A stretch of DNA of 64,000 nt from Dysgonomonas sp. ZJ279 (GTDB taxonomy: Bacteria > Bacteroidota > Bacteroidia > Bacteroidales > Dysgonomonadaceae), in NCBI RefSeq assembly GCF_011039205.1, contig NZ_JAAKEL010000002.1:310001-374000 (forward strand). The letters run 5' to 3'. Below are positions 51,225-60,680 of this stretch, piece after piece (within the stretch, counting starts at the first letter, position 1; the number at the start of each line of letters is the position of its first letter). A program made the translations under genes and the position numbers. The notes under the pieces were generated by a model. It had not been told where the DNA came from. It saw nothing but the letters and a program-made list of their open reading frames with translations, and did not search any database.

Positions 51225-53486
51225 ATGAAGAAATCTATACTTACCTTATTAATTCTTTTCTCTTTTACTGTAGCTCATGCGAATGACCACTTGAGAAAAG
51301 ATACATTATACACAGAATTAAAAAACGATATTGTAATTCTGTCATCAGCTAAAGAAACTAATAGTCTAAAATCATTACCGGCAGCGGTATCCGTTTTTTC
51401 TCCGAAAAATCTGGAAGCTTTGCAAGTTCATTCATTGAAAGACTTAAGCTCATTTGTTCCTAACTATTTTGTTGCCGATTATGGTTCTCGGATGACTGCC
51501 CCCGTTTATATCAGAGGAATCGGCGCACGTTCGGGTGCTCAGACTGTGAGTATGTATGTCGATAATATTGCATATTTCAATACTACGTCTTTCGATATTG
51601 AATTATTTGATATCCAACGTATCGAAGTGTTGAGGGGTACGCAAGGCACACTTTATGGGCGTAATGCTATGGGTGGTATACTAAACGTGTATACACTATC
51701 TCCCCTTAGTTATGAGGGTACAATGCTTAGAGTAGGTGGCGGTAGTTATGGACAACTATCTGCTCATGTATCTAATTACAAGCGTTTGAATAATGATATG
51801 GGTATTTCTGTATCAGGTTACTATAAGCAAGACAACGGCTTCTTCAAGAATCTTTATACCGGAAATAAAGTAGATGATATAAAGAATGGCGGAGGTCGTG
51901 CCAAATTTGTATGGAATATAACCCCAAGATTATTAGCAAATTATTCACTAAGCCTCGACTTTGTTGATCAAGGAGCTTTCCCTTATGAAGATGTAGACAC
52001 TCGTGAAATAAATTATAATTCGGAAGGATATTATAAAAGAAATCTAATAACCAATGGTTTGTCGCTAAAATACTCAGGGATTGGCTATGAAGTTAACTCA
52101 ACAACAGGTTATCAATTTCTGAAAGATGAGATGAATATGGATCAGGATTATACTCCTCTGTCTATATTCCAGATCAATCAACGTCAGAATCAAAATTCAT
52201 GGAGTCAGGAAATAACGATAAAATCGAATAATCAGTCAAAATATCAGTGGTCGAATGGGGTTTACGGTTTCCATGATAATCTGCGCACGACACCACCTGT
52301 ATATATGATGGAAGACGGAATACAAATGATATTGCAGTCGCAAATGGATGCTTTGAAAATTCAATTTCCTAATATGCCGGCTATTACATTTACAGACTCT
52401 CAAATTGATTTAAAGGGTGTTTACAAGAGTCCGACCTATGGTGCGGCCGTTTTCCATCAATCTACATTTAATGATTTAGGTGTGAAGGGTCTTTCGATGA
52501 CTTTGGGGCTTCGTCTCGATTATGAAAAAACGAAACTTGATTACAATGCAAGTACTAAAGCTAATTTTACTGTAGGAAACTATCCGGGTTCATTTCTAGC
52601 GGATACAGCGATTATTGGTAATGTATCCGACGATTTTCTTGAATTATTACCAAAAGCTCTCTTGAAATATCAGATTAACCCGCAATCGTTTATATATGCA
52701 TCGGCTTCTCGTGGTTACAAAACAGGAGGACATAATATCCAGATATTCGCAGACTTGCTGCAAGAAGCTTTAGAGGCAAAAATGATGAGCTATATACCCG
52801 GTATGGGTGGAAGACCTAATGATGGACCGTCATTAGAAGATCGTATTTCTTTTAAACCCGAATATAGCTGGAATTATGAATTGGGCGGACAAATAGACAT
52901 TATAGATAATACCCTTTCTACCAATTTTGCCGCTTACTATATTGATGTACAGAATGTGCAAATCACCAAATTCATAAGAAGTGGTGGCGGTCGTATGGTT
53001 GCCAACGCAGGAGAGGCAACAAGCAAAGGTTTTGAGTTGGGATTGAAGGCCCGCCCTTGCGATGGTTTCTATTTATATGCTAATTATGGCTTCTCGGATG
53101 CTCGTTTCAAAGATTATGAAAATGGAGCGGGGGAAGACTTTTCTAATAATTATATTCCATTTGCCCCACGTTCTACATTTAGTGTAGGAGGGACTATTAC
53201 TCGAAATGTAAAAAATAGTTCATTGCTAGACAGAGTAACGCTTGATTCTAACTTCGCCGGTATCGGTCGTATTTATTGGAATGAGGCGAACGATATGTCG
53301 CAAGGTTTTTATGGAACATTGGATGCACGTGTTGCCTTTGAGAAAAATATCTTGACTCTTGAATTCTGGGGAAAGAACCTTTTGGATCGCGATTATCACA
53401 CATTTTTGTTTGAGTCGATGAATAATTTTTTCGGACAAAGAGGTAAACCGATGCGATGGGGAGCATCTTTGAAAATAAAGTTGTAA
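51225..53486 (+). CDS. TonB-dependent outer-membrane receptor
   Basis: This 753-residue receptor has a signal peptide (KKSILTLLILFSFTVAHA), a plug domain (about 45-165; LPAAVSVFSPKNLEALQVHS, RIEVLRGTQGTLYGRNAMGG) and a 22-strand barrel ending in WGASLKIKL with its terminal aromatic-poor strand. No carboxypeptidase-like N-terminal extension and no SusD neighbour are present, so it is of the siderophore/haem/vitamin class rather than SusC. It uses TonB energy to import a chelate or small nutrient; the ligand is unknown. It is monocistronic between argS and the methyltransferase. Confidence 0.93.
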   Translation: MKKSILTLLILFSFTVAHANDHLRKDTLYTELKNDIVILSSAKETNSLKSLPAAVSVFSPKNLEALQVHSLKDLSSFVPNYFVADYGSRMTAPVYIRGIGARSGAQTVSMYVDNIAYFNTTSFDIELFDIQRIEVLRGTQGTLYGRNAMGGILNVYTLSPLSYEGTMLRVGGGSYGQLSAHVSNYKRLNNDMGISVSGYYKQDNGFFKNLYTGNKVDDIKNGGGRAKFVWNITPRLLANYSLSLDFVDQGAFPYEDVDTREINYNSEGYYKRNLITNGLSLKYSGIGYEVNSTTGYQFLKDEMNMDQDYTPLSIFQINQRQNQNSWSQEITIKSNNQSKYQWSNGVYGFHDNLRTTPPVYMMEDGIQMILQSQMDALKIQFPNMPAITFTDSQIDLKGVYKSPTYGAAVFHQSTFNDLGVKGLSMTLGLRLDYEKTKLDYNASTKANFTVGNYPGSFLADTAIIGNVSDDFLELLPKALLKYQINPQSFIYASASRGYKTGGHNIQIFADLLQEALEAKMMSYIPGMGGRPNDGPSLEDRISFKPEYSWNYELGGQIDIIDNTLSTNFAAYYIDVQNVQITKFIRSGGGRMVANAGEATSKGFELGLKARPCDGFYLYANYGFSDARFKDYENGAGEDFSNNYIPFAPRSTFSVGGTITRNVKNSSLLDRVTLDSNFAGIGRIYWNEANDMSQGFYGTLDARVAFEKNILTLEFWGKNLLDRDYHTFLFESMNNFFGQRGKPMRWGASLKIKL

Positions 53487-53519
53487 TTTTGTTGCTTAAA
53501 GTCAATACCTTTTAGGCAA

Positions 53520-54707
53520 ATGAATTATAAGAAAATAATACTTAAACCGAAGAAAGAAGAATCCTTGTTACGTTTTCATCCATGGATCTTCTCGGGTGCG
53601 GTACAACGAAAAGACGATAATCTGACCGAAGGTGAGGTTGTCGCTGTATATACGAATAGCAATGAATTCATTGCAGTAGGTCATTATCAGATAGGAAGTA
53701 TCGAGGTACGTATTCTGTCTTTCGAAGAAGAGGAGATAGATTCCAGATTCTGGCAAAAACGTTTATCCGCTGCCCTTGAGTTGCGTAAATCTATCGGTTT
53801 GATTTCACCAACAAACAACTCGTATCGTCTTATTCATGGTGAAGGGGATAGTCTTCCGGGATTAATTGTCGATGTATATGCCGGAACGGCTGTTATTCAG
53901 TCACATTCGGTAGGTATGCACGAATCACGTATGGCTATTTGCGATGCTATGCGGGAGGTGATGGGCGATAGTCTGCAAAATATATATTATAAGTCGGAAA
54001 CTACATTGCCGTTTAAAGCTGATTTAGGAGCCGAAAATGGCTATTTATTCGGTGGAACTAATGTAGAGGAGGTCGCAGAAGAAAATGGTCTTAAATTCTA
54101 TCCTGATTGGGTGAAAGGGCAAAAGACCGGATTTTTTGTCGATCAACGCGACAATCGTTCATTGTTAGAGAAATATGCGACTGGTCGTTCGGTTCTCAAT
54201 ATGTTTTGCTATACCGGTGGGTTTTCATTCTATGCCTTGCGAGGTGATGCAAAGCTTGTACACTCAGTGGATAGTTCGTCGAAAGCGATTATGCTGACTG
54301 ATAAAAATGTAGAACTTAATTTCCCCGGAGATAAACGCCATGAGGCGTTTGCTGAAGATGCATTCAAGTATCTGGCAAATATAAATAAGGGCGATTATGA
54401 TCTGATTATACTTGATCCTCCTGCTTTTGCAAAACACCGTGGAGCGATAAGAAACGCACTGCAAGGTTATAAGCGACTGAATGCCGTGGCTTTTGATAAG
54501 GTTGCAAAAGGTGGAATCGTATTTACTTTCTCTTGTTCGCAGGTGATAAGCAAGGATGCTTTCCGTTTAGCAGTATTTAGTGCAGCAGCGCAATCGGGTA
54601 GGAGTGTACGTATTCTTCACCAGTTGACTCAGCCGGCAGATCATCCTATTAATATATATCATCCCGAAGGAGAGTATCTGAAAGGATTGGTATTATATGT
54701 GGAGTAA
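53520..54707 (+). CDS. RlmI-like class I rRNA cytosine methyltransferase
   Basis: This 395-residue protein has an N-terminal PUA domain (about 1-75; KKIILKPKKEESLLRFHPWI and FSGAVQRKDDN), an EEHAD-like linker, and a Rossmann methyltransferase domain from about residue 185. The SAM motif is LNMFCYTGGFSFYAL near residue 229 and the target motif LDPPAFAKHRGA near residue 298, with FTFSCSQVISKDAF near residue 338 holding the catalytic Cys region. It resembles RlmI, which makes m5C1962 in 23S rRNA, and its Bacteroidetes homologues; exact target unproved. Confidence 0.93.
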   Translation: MNYKKIILKPKKEESLLRFHPWIFSGAVQRKDDNLTEGEVVAVYTNSNEFIAVGHYQIGSIEVRILSFEEEEIDSRFWQKRLSAALELRKSIGLISPTNNSYRLIHGEGDSLPGLIVDVYAGTAVIQSHSVGMHESRMAICDAMREVMGDSLQNIYYKSETTLPFKADLGAENGYLFGGTNVEEVAEENGLKFYPDWVKGQKTGFFVDQRDNRSLLEKYATGRSVLNMFCYTGGFSFYALRGDAKLVHSVDSSSKAIMLTDKNVELNFPGDKRHEAFAEDAFKYLANINKGDYDLIILDPPAFAKHRGAIRNALQGYKRLNAVAFDKVAKGGIVFTFSCSQVISKDAFRLAVFSAAAQSGRSVRILHQLTQPADHPINIYHPEGEYLKGLVLYVE

Positions 54708-54741
54708 GGGTTAGGAATATAATATTCGCCGATAAAATATA

Positions 54742-54780
54742 AAATCTCGTAACAAGGTTATTTGTTGCGAGATTTGTTTT
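54742..54780 (+). terminator. Terminator after the RlmI-like gene
   Basis: AAATCTCGTAACAA (54742-54755) pairs with TTGTTGCGAGATTT (54762-54775) with one G-T wobble, followed by GTTTT. Confidence 0.8.
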
Positions 54781-54792
54781 TCTATACTCTAT

Positions 54793-54912
54793 TTAGTTTA
54801 GCAGATAATATGTGGATTTACCCATAATATAGCTAAGGCAAATAAGCGTAATGCACGCCCATGATATAACGTTCAATAATGCGTAATCTTTTTTTGTAAA
54901 TGATAAATTCAT
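54793..54912 (-). CDS. Possible 39-residue single-helix membrane peptide
   Basis: A 40-codon frame from ATG 54912 encodes MNLSFTKKDYALLNVISWAC followed by ITLICLSYIMGKSTYYLLN: a charged N-terminus and one membrane helix of about 20 residues. No family is recognised. It could be a small membrane protein like those often missed by gene callers, or chance; no strong promoter is seen. Confidence 0.35.
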   Translation of the reverse strand: MNLSFTKKDYALLNVISWACITLICLSYIMGKSTYYLLN

Positions 54913-55058
54913 AAGGTTTTAATTATTTAATATTTTCTACTATTTTTCTGTTTTTGTGGCATCTCTATCTATGAAATTGCTGATTACAACTACTATTTTA
55001 TTAAATTCTCAATAGATGCTGATGAGCGAGCATATTCTCTACCTAATTTAAAAGACCA

Positions 55059-55154
55059 TCAGAATAATAATAAAGAAAAGAAAATTCCGATTAGAAGGAA
55101 ATAGGATATTTTATTACTATAAGACACCTTAATCTGTCTGTTTTGTTGTTTCAT
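55059..55154 (-). CDS. Possible 31-residue single-helix membrane peptide
   Basis: A 32-codon frame from ATG 55154 encodes MKQQNRQIKVSYSNKISYFL followed by LIGIFFSLLLF: a basic N-terminus and a C-terminal hydrophobic helix. It lies upstream of the 39-residue frame on the same strand (about 146 bases apart). Its helix is short, and it could be chance or a decayed gene. Confidence 0.28.
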   Translation of the reverse strand: MKQQNRQIKVSYSNKISYFLLIGIFFSLLLF

Positions 55155-55332
55155 AATTTTGAGGATTTTGATTTATTGCACCTAAACTAATACAATCATT
55201 TAAAACATACAATTATTTATTGTGCGAAATTCTATATATAAGTAAAAAAATGGCTATCCACAAAATAAAATTAAGTCTATGATAATTAAATTATTTGAAG
55301 ATGTGTTTAAATGTAGATATAAGGAAAGTAAT

Positions 55333-55371
55333 AAAAAGGAGCTGCCCAAAAAGTTTGGACAGCTCCTTTTT
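55333..55371 (-). terminator. Terminator after the fasciclin/SusD-like gene
   Basis: AAAAAGGAGCTG (55333-55344) pairs with CAGCTCCTTTTT (55360-55371) across a 15-base loop with internal pairing. It follows the minus-strand stop codon by 21 bases, with a T-run. Confidence 0.85.
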
Positions 55372-55392
55372 ACTTGTATATCTTCTATTAAT

Positions 55393-57180
55393 TTACCATC
55401 CTGGATTCTGTACCATGTTAAAATTTAGCATTATTTCTTGACTAGGAATCGGAAGTAATTTATAATGAGACCAAGATGATGTTTCATCCCAGCGTACCTT
55501 ATTCAAGAACTTCATTCCTTTATTGTTATTTGAATAAAGACTTTTTATATGATCCAGAATTTGTGATTTAGTTGCTTGTCCTGAAAGGTCATTTTTACCG
55601 TAAATTTTATTTATGGCTTGAATAGCTTCTGACACTTTTCCATTATTTACTAGGGCTTCAGCATAAAGCAAATGATTTTCAATCGTATAAGTTTGGCTCT
55701 TTACAACCTTCTCAATTATGCTTAAAGCTTTTGCATATTGCCCTTTTTGGAGATAGAATTTTGCTAGACCCGTTTGGAAATATATTTTTCTGTCAGCCGT
55801 AGTATTCTCTATTGCAGCGATTAAATCAGACTCTATGACCTTGTCTATATCAGATATCTTTGTACGCGATGGATAAAAATTATCATCTGAAATACTTGTT
55901 ATGGATTCTAGCATTAACGGTACATCACCAAATAGAGTTATTAATTGGAAATAAGTTAATGCTCTATATCCTTTTACTTGATTTACTTTGCTCGCACCCG
56001 ATATAGACGGTGTTTGATCAACAGTATTTATGAGATAATTGTTCACCCTCATAGACTTATAGGCTAAATTCCAGTGATTTAATATCCTAGGTTCTGATGA
56101 ATTAATATTTTTTCGTTTATCAAGATCAGACAAGTTTGTGTCAATATAAACAAATTCATTATATACTTCTTCGTATTTTTTCGCTGAGGCGTTGATATCC
56201 TCATCTGTGATTTGTTTAGGTTCCGGATTAAGTATACTCACTTCTTCTGGTACTAAGTATATGTCTATTATACTACTTTCGCTTGATAGTGGACAATAGT
56301 CTATTTCATCATCATTGTTAATAATTCCATCACCATTAATATCTGCAAATTTCCATCCGCCAAGTGCCTTTTTTTCTTTGAATAATTTATATTCGGGCGC
56401 ATTATCCAATTCGGTCTGAGTTGTAAATAAACCTAATACAAGCAAGCCATTATATATATTATTCAGTGTGTCATTTTTTGCTTTAAAAGATAATTGTTTG
56501 CCTTTTTCCCAACTAAAACTAGCTAGACCATCTTTATCGGTAGTCAACGTTTGAATTACTGTTCCGTTGTCAAAGATACGGATAGATACACCTTTTATTA
56601 AAGTTCCTTGTGCAGAATTCTCCGTAGACCATTTTCTGTTGGTTTCGAATACCCTAAAGGTAACAATCTCTTTTGTCGGGTCAATTGCTACGGCAGGAAT
56701 TAATTTATCAATGGTAAATAGAATACTTTTAGACACGTTTTTTGAATCTTTAAGAGGAATCCCATTAATATAGACTGTTTCTTCATAGACAATTACGGTT
56801 AAAGTTTCGCCACCTAATGTTGTCAGCGTTTTGGTCTCTTTTAGCTTATCCAGCGTGTAAATCCCTTTCACTATATGTCTTTTCAGAACCTCTTGTGTAA
56901 TGTCTAAACTAGCTTTTAGCTGACTTTTCAGAGCTTCATTTTTGAATGCAAAAATTGTAACTTGATCTGTACCGATTGCATCACTATCGATTGTTTTTAA
57001 TGCGGTCGTAAAGTCGCTAAGGCTTTTATCGGATTCAAGTGCAGATACAATCTGTTCAACTTCTTTTTTCGGCTCGCTGCCTCCTTTATCCTCAGAGTCG
57101 TCATCCGAACAGGATACTAAGAATAGTGAGCACACAAAAAGGGTATAAAATAAACTTCTTAATTTTCTCATAGTTTTCAA
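55393..57180 (-). CDS. Lipoprotein with fasciclin-like N-terminus and SusD-like C-terminus
   Basis: This 595-residue surface lipoprotein has the lipobox FLVSC (Cys at about residue 24), then acidic residues (SDDDSEDKGG) typical of surface export. Residues about 40-165 form a FAS1/fasciclin-like domain (VTIFAFKNEALKSQL, EVLKRHIVKGIYTLDKLKET, ILFTIDKLIPA). A beta domain with a Ca-loop-like motif (FADINGDGIINNDDEID near residue 280) follows. From about 330 the rest is a RagB/SusD-like helical domain (GYRALTYFQLITLFGDVPLM, closing MLNFNMVQNPGW). No SusC gene is adjacent. Adhesion plus glycan or peptide binding is inferred. Confidence 0.8.
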   Translation of the reverse strand: MKTMRKLRSLFYTLFVCSLFLVSCSDDDSEDKGGSEPKKEVEQIVSALESDKSLSDFTTALKTIDSDAIGTDQVTIFAFKNEALKSQLKASLDITQEVLKRHIVKGIYTLDKLKETKTLTTLGGETLTVIVYEETVYINGIPLKDSKNVSKSILFTIDKLIPAVAIDPTKEIVTFRVFETNRKWSTENSAQGTLIKGVSIRIFDNGTVIQTLTTDKDGLASFSWEKGKQLSFKAKNDTLNNIYNGLLVLGLFTTQTELDNAPEYKLFKEKKALGGWKFADINGDGIINNDDEIDYCPLSSESSIIDIYLVPEEVSILNPEPKQITDEDINASAKKYEEVYNEFVYIDTNLSDLDKRKNINSSEPRILNHWNLAYKSMRVNNYLINTVDQTPSISGASKVNQVKGYRALTYFQLITLFGDVPLMLESITSISDDNFYPSRTKISDIDKVIESDLIAAIENTTADRKIYFQTGLAKFYLQKGQYAKALSIIEKVVKSQTYTIENHLLYAEALVNNGKVSEAIQAINKIYGKNDLSGQATKSQILDHIKSLYSNNNKGMKFLNKVRWDETSSWSHYKLLPIPSQEIMLNFNMVQNPGW

Positions 57181-57508
57181 TATTTGTTTTCAGGTGTTTA
57201 TATTAGAATTGTTGTAGTTTATAAAATAACGATAAAGTATTTTTTAGTATAAAAATAAGGATTAATAAAAAAGGTTTTTTTTTGTAAAACAAGCGACAAA
57301 TATATTATAAAAAAGTATACCTTGTTGTATTTAATAGTTACATTAACTATATTTTATCCAATAGTTTAACCCTTACTTGTAACGCAAGTAAAAATAAAAA
57401 TTGCTAGTTGATAAAGAAAATATGATTGAAGTGAAAAAAAGAGTACACTTTTCTTAGGGTTTTTACTATTTAAATGATCATACTTATTAACGATAAACTA
57501 TTAATCTT
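57181..57508. other. Divergent intergenic region upstream of the exported dehydrogenase
   Basis: This gap of about 330 AT-rich bases lies between divergent genes. The one clear structure is a 7-bp dyad, TTACTTG (57373-57379) with CAAGTAA (57385-57391), loop 5 bases, 118 bases before the dehydrogenase ATG; it could be an operator. No TAnnTTTG element is convincing on either strand. Confidence 0.4.
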
Positions 57509-58645
57509 ATGAAAAAAACAATTTTAAATTCTTTCATGTTCCTGATGCTTGTACTTGCATCCGTATATGCACAAGGGCAAACCACGCTATCGCATGAAGG
57601 TCATATTCACACTAAGGCTTATGCTGTAAAAGAAGAAAAAGGAAAACTTGTACCTTATAATTTCGACCGTCGTGCAGTCGGTGATGATGATATTCTTATT
57701 GATATTTTATATTCGGGTATTTGTCATTCAGATATCCACACCGTAAAGGGTGATTGGGGATCTATATCATATCCATGTGTTCCGGGACATGAAATTGTAG
57801 GGCGGGTGAGCAAAATAGGAAAAAATGTAAGTAAATTTAAAATTGGCGATATAGCAGGAGTTGGATGTATGGTTAATTCATGTGGTAAATGCCATTATTG
57901 TGAATCAGGAGAGGAGCAATACTGTACCGGCGGTGCTACATATACTTACAACAGTCGTGAGGGAGACGGATATACTCAAGGTGGGTATTCGACAAATATT
58001 GTTGTTAAAGAAACGTTTGCTCTTAAGGTTCCCCAAAATGTGCCATTAGCAAAAGTTGCACCGCTTCTTTGTGCGGGAATTACTACTTACTCTCCTCTTC
58101 GTTACAACCATGTAAAGAAAGGAGATAAAGTAGCTGTTGCCGGTTTTGGAGGTTTGGGGCATATGGCTTTAAAATATGCCTTAGCGATGGGAGCTGAGGT
58201 AACCGTTTTCGATATTACCGAAGACAAACGCCAAGCCGCATTGGATATGGGAGCTCGTAAGTATGTAAATACTACTAACCCGAAAGAGATGGAAGGTTTT
58301 AACAGTTCGTTCAATTTGATTTTGAGCACTATTCCTTTTAATTTTCAGGTAGAATCTTATCTGAGTATGCTCGAAGTAGATGGCACGATGGTACTGATCG
58401 GTGTGCAACCAATGGATCAAATTCCATCGGTGAATACAATGGCGTTGTGGGGCAGGAGAAAAATATACCACTCGCTCATTGGAGGAATAAACGAAACACA
58501 GGAAATGCTTGATTACTCGATCAAAAATAATATTTATCCTCAAATAGAAATAATCCCTATGCAGCAGGTAAATGAAGCATACGAAAACGTACTTGGCGGC
58601 AAGGTACAGTTTAGGTACGTGATAGATATGCAGTCCATCAAATAA
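57509..58645 (+). CDS. Zinc-dependent alcohol dehydrogenase with signal peptide
   Basis: The 378-residue protein is a cinnamyl-alcohol-dehydrogenase-type (YahK-like) medium-chain dehydrogenase. The catalytic Zn Cys lies in SGICHSDIH near residue 71, the GHE motif in CVPGHEIVGRV near residue 90, structural Zn Cys residues in CGKCHYCESGEEQYC near residue 126, and the Rossmann loop in VAGFGGLGHMALKYAL near residue 212. Unusually, it begins with a Sec signal peptide (KKTILNSFMFLMLVLASVYA, ending AQGQ), so it is probably periplasmic. NAD(P)H is scarce there, so its cofactor supply is unclear; it may use bound cofactor or the signal may be atypical. Confidence 0.9.
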   Translation: MKKTILNSFMFLMLVLASVYAQGQTTLSHEGHIHTKAYAVKEEKGKLVPYNFDRRAVGDDDILIDILYSGICHSDIHTVKGDWGSISYPCVPGHEIVGRVSKIGKNVSKFKIGDIAGVGCMVNSCGKCHYCESGEEQYCTGGATYTYNSREGDGYTQGGYSTNIVVKETFALKVPQNVPLAKVAPLLCAGITTYSPLRYNHVKKGDKVAVAGFGGLGHMALKYALAMGAEVTVFDITEDKRQAALDMGARKYVNTTNPKEMEGFNSSFNLILSTIPFNFQVESYLSMLEVDGTMVLIGVQPMDQIPSVNTMALWGRRKIYHSLIGGINETQEMLDYSIKNNIYPQIEIIPMQQVNEAYENVLGGKVQFRYVIDMQSIK

Positions 58646-58685
58646 TTGTTTTAGCCAAGTGTGTTCCTAATATATAAATTATACA

Positions 58686-60671
58686 TTAGAAATGTATACT
58701 GCTTGAAGATGCAGAATGTGTTCTTGTCAGTTTATTTTTAAACATGTAACTGGCTGTTTGGAACATTGCGGCAGAGTATATCTTCATATTATCAGCCTCT
58801 ACCCGATGCTGTTCTATGAGATTTTCGGGGCTGTTGGTTCGATAGTCATATAATCCTTCTATTTTGGCTTTGAAGTTGTAAGTATAAAACTTTTCATCAC
58901 TCACACATCCCAATGCATCATCGGACGAGAAAAACATATATGGTCGTGTAGTTTTAAACAAGTCTACACCGAACGTATTATTCTCGTAAGAATGGTTTAA
59001 GAGACCCATTATGGTAGGGAAAGCATCTACTTGTCCACCCAGCTGCATAAAACGCTGAGGTGCGTCTTTAAATGCCGGAGAATACATTATAAAGGGTACA
59101 TGATTGTATGATAATGGCATCTCATAAGTCGGAGACCCTACAATTTTACCGTGATCGCCTAAAAGTACAAAGATTGTATTTTTGTACCAGTCTTGCTTTT
59201 CGGCTTCTGTCATAAACTGGCGTATAGCATCGTCAGCAAAGGCTACAATCTGATATTGTGGGTCATTGCTTACCGATTTAAATCTATCGGGCACAACATA
59301 GGGTGGATGATTACTAACAGTAAGCAAAGTTGCAAAGAATGGCCTGTTATCCTTTGACTCCTCATTGAATTTATCAAGAGCATATTCCAATAGAAAGTCA
59401 TCTTGCACACCAAAACTATTTACACGCTTTGCTTTGGGATAATTTTCTTCTGAATAAACTTCTTCAATGCCATTTTCTAAGAGGAAAGCATTCATATTAT
59501 CATATTGCGCTTCGTGGGTCATAAAGAACATTGTTCTATATCCCTGTTGATGTAATATATACGGAATTCCCTGACAAAGAGGAATATCGACGTTTTTCAT
59601 CATATTGCGATCGAACAAGGCTGGTAATCCATATAGACTAGCAAGTATGCCATGATTTGTATGTGTACCTGCCGAATAGAAATTCTCGAAATAATATGAC
59701 TTGTTAATTAACTCATTTAAGAAAGGAGTAATCTCTTTTCCATTTTCTTTAACTGTCAGTAAGTCAGCTGACATTGATTCCATGAGAATGAATATTACAT
59801 TCATATTTTTTGCTTCCCCTTCAGCTATAACTTCACGTGCAATAGGGGATAAGGAGAGTTCCATAGAATCTTTATCTATTCCCAATGCTTTTTGGACAAC
59901 TACAATAGCCTCTTCTTCTGAGATGATATTATCCACATTGTGATGTGATTTAGAAGATTCAATGACATCACGCATGAAATAGAACGAAGGGTTTATTCCT
60001 AATTGATTTAAAAACGAATTATCACAGAAATAGGCTTGACTAGTTTTAATCGGATTATATCCTAATCGCCCTCTTATACCCAGTAAACTAAGGCCTATTA
60101 ATAAAATACAGATGGGAATATAGATGAGGTATTCTTTGGAAACTAGATTTTCTTGGTATTTGGATAAAAGTTTCTTTACTAATCTTGATAATGAGAAAGA
60201 GAATAGAATAATTACAATTATAAAAAACAGGAAATAAATATAATATGATGTTTCTTGTAATATCATTCCTGCTGTGGTTGCTCCTTCTTCATTCCAATTG
60301 AAAATAGAAGCATTGAGGTGTTTGAAAAAATAGTTGAAGTACGGTATGTCTGCCATTCCAATGGCAAAAACGATAGAGTAGATAGCAATATAGAATATAT
60401 TGAACGTTTTGAGAATCGTTTTATTTATCTTATTACATAATCCTAAAATCGATATAATAACCAGTGGTAGGATGGTGATGTAAGAGGCGATAACATTATC
60501 GAACCAAATACCACGCAGTAATGCTGAAGATACCCAGCTTAGCTTCGTTTCTACTTCACTTATATTTTGCAGATTGGTAAGTAGAAGGGCAATACGTTGC
60601 AGGGTCATTACGCTGAGAGCCAAAATATGTACAGAAAGTATGTAGTATAAGGCAGTTTTTATTTTTTTCAT
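58686..60671 (-). CDS. LTA-synthase-like membrane sulfatase-fold transferase (copy 1)
   Basis: This 661-residue protein has five N-terminal membrane helices (about 8-195) and an extracytoplasmic alkaline-phosphatase/sulfatase domain. The metal site begins VIFILMESMSADLLTV near residue 292; the nucleophile Thr lies in FYSAGTHTNHGILASLYGLP near residue 335, TVSNHPPYVVPDRF near residue 448 and VLLGDHGKIVGSP near residue 502. The family includes LtaS and phosphoglycerol/phosphoethanolamine transferases. A Gram-negative with lpxK has no lipoteichoic acid, so a headgroup transferase acting on lipid or glycan is more likely. It lies 9 bases after a paralogue. Confidence 0.9.
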   Translation of the reverse strand: MKKIKTALYYILSVHILALSVMTLQRIALLLTNLQNISEVETKLSWVSSALLRGIWFDNVIASYITILPLVIISILGLCNKINKTILKTFNIFYIAIYSIVFAIGMADIPYFNYFFKHLNASIFNWNEEGATTAGMILQETSYYIYFLFFIIVIILFSFSLSRLVKKLLSKYQENLVSKEYLIYIPICILLIGLSLLGIRGRLGYNPIKTSQAYFCDNSFLNQLGINPSFYFMRDVIESSKSHHNVDNIISEEEAIVVVQKALGIDKDSMELSLSPIAREVIAEGEAKNMNVIFILMESMSADLLTVKENGKEITPFLNELINKSYYFENFYSAGTHTNHGILASLYGLPALFDRNMMKNVDIPLCQGIPYILHQQGYRTMFFMTHEAQYDNMNAFLLENGIEEVYSEENYPKAKRVNSFGVQDDFLLEYALDKFNEESKDNRPFFATLLTVSNHPPYVVPDRFKSVSNDPQYQIVAFADDAIRQFMTEAEKQDWYKNTIFVLLGDHGKIVGSPTYEMPLSYNHVPFIMYSPAFKDAPQRFMQLGGQVDAFPTIMGLLNHSYENNTFGVDLFKTTRPYMFFSSDDALGCVSDEKFYTYNFKAKIEGLYDYRTNSPENLIEQHRVEADNMKIYSAAMFQTASYMFKNKLTRTHSASSSSIHF

Positions 60672-60680
60672 CCTGATATT

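Larger units (their letters stand above)
54708..55392. other. 685-base mostly non-coding stretch with two tiny membrane-protein frames
   Basis: After the methyltransferase terminator (54742-54775) the stretch is AT-rich. It contains two short minus-strand frames (39 and 31 codons, listed separately) and ends in the terminator of the fasciclin/SusD-like gene. Apart from these I see no further gene, repeat array or RNA. Confidence 0.5.
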
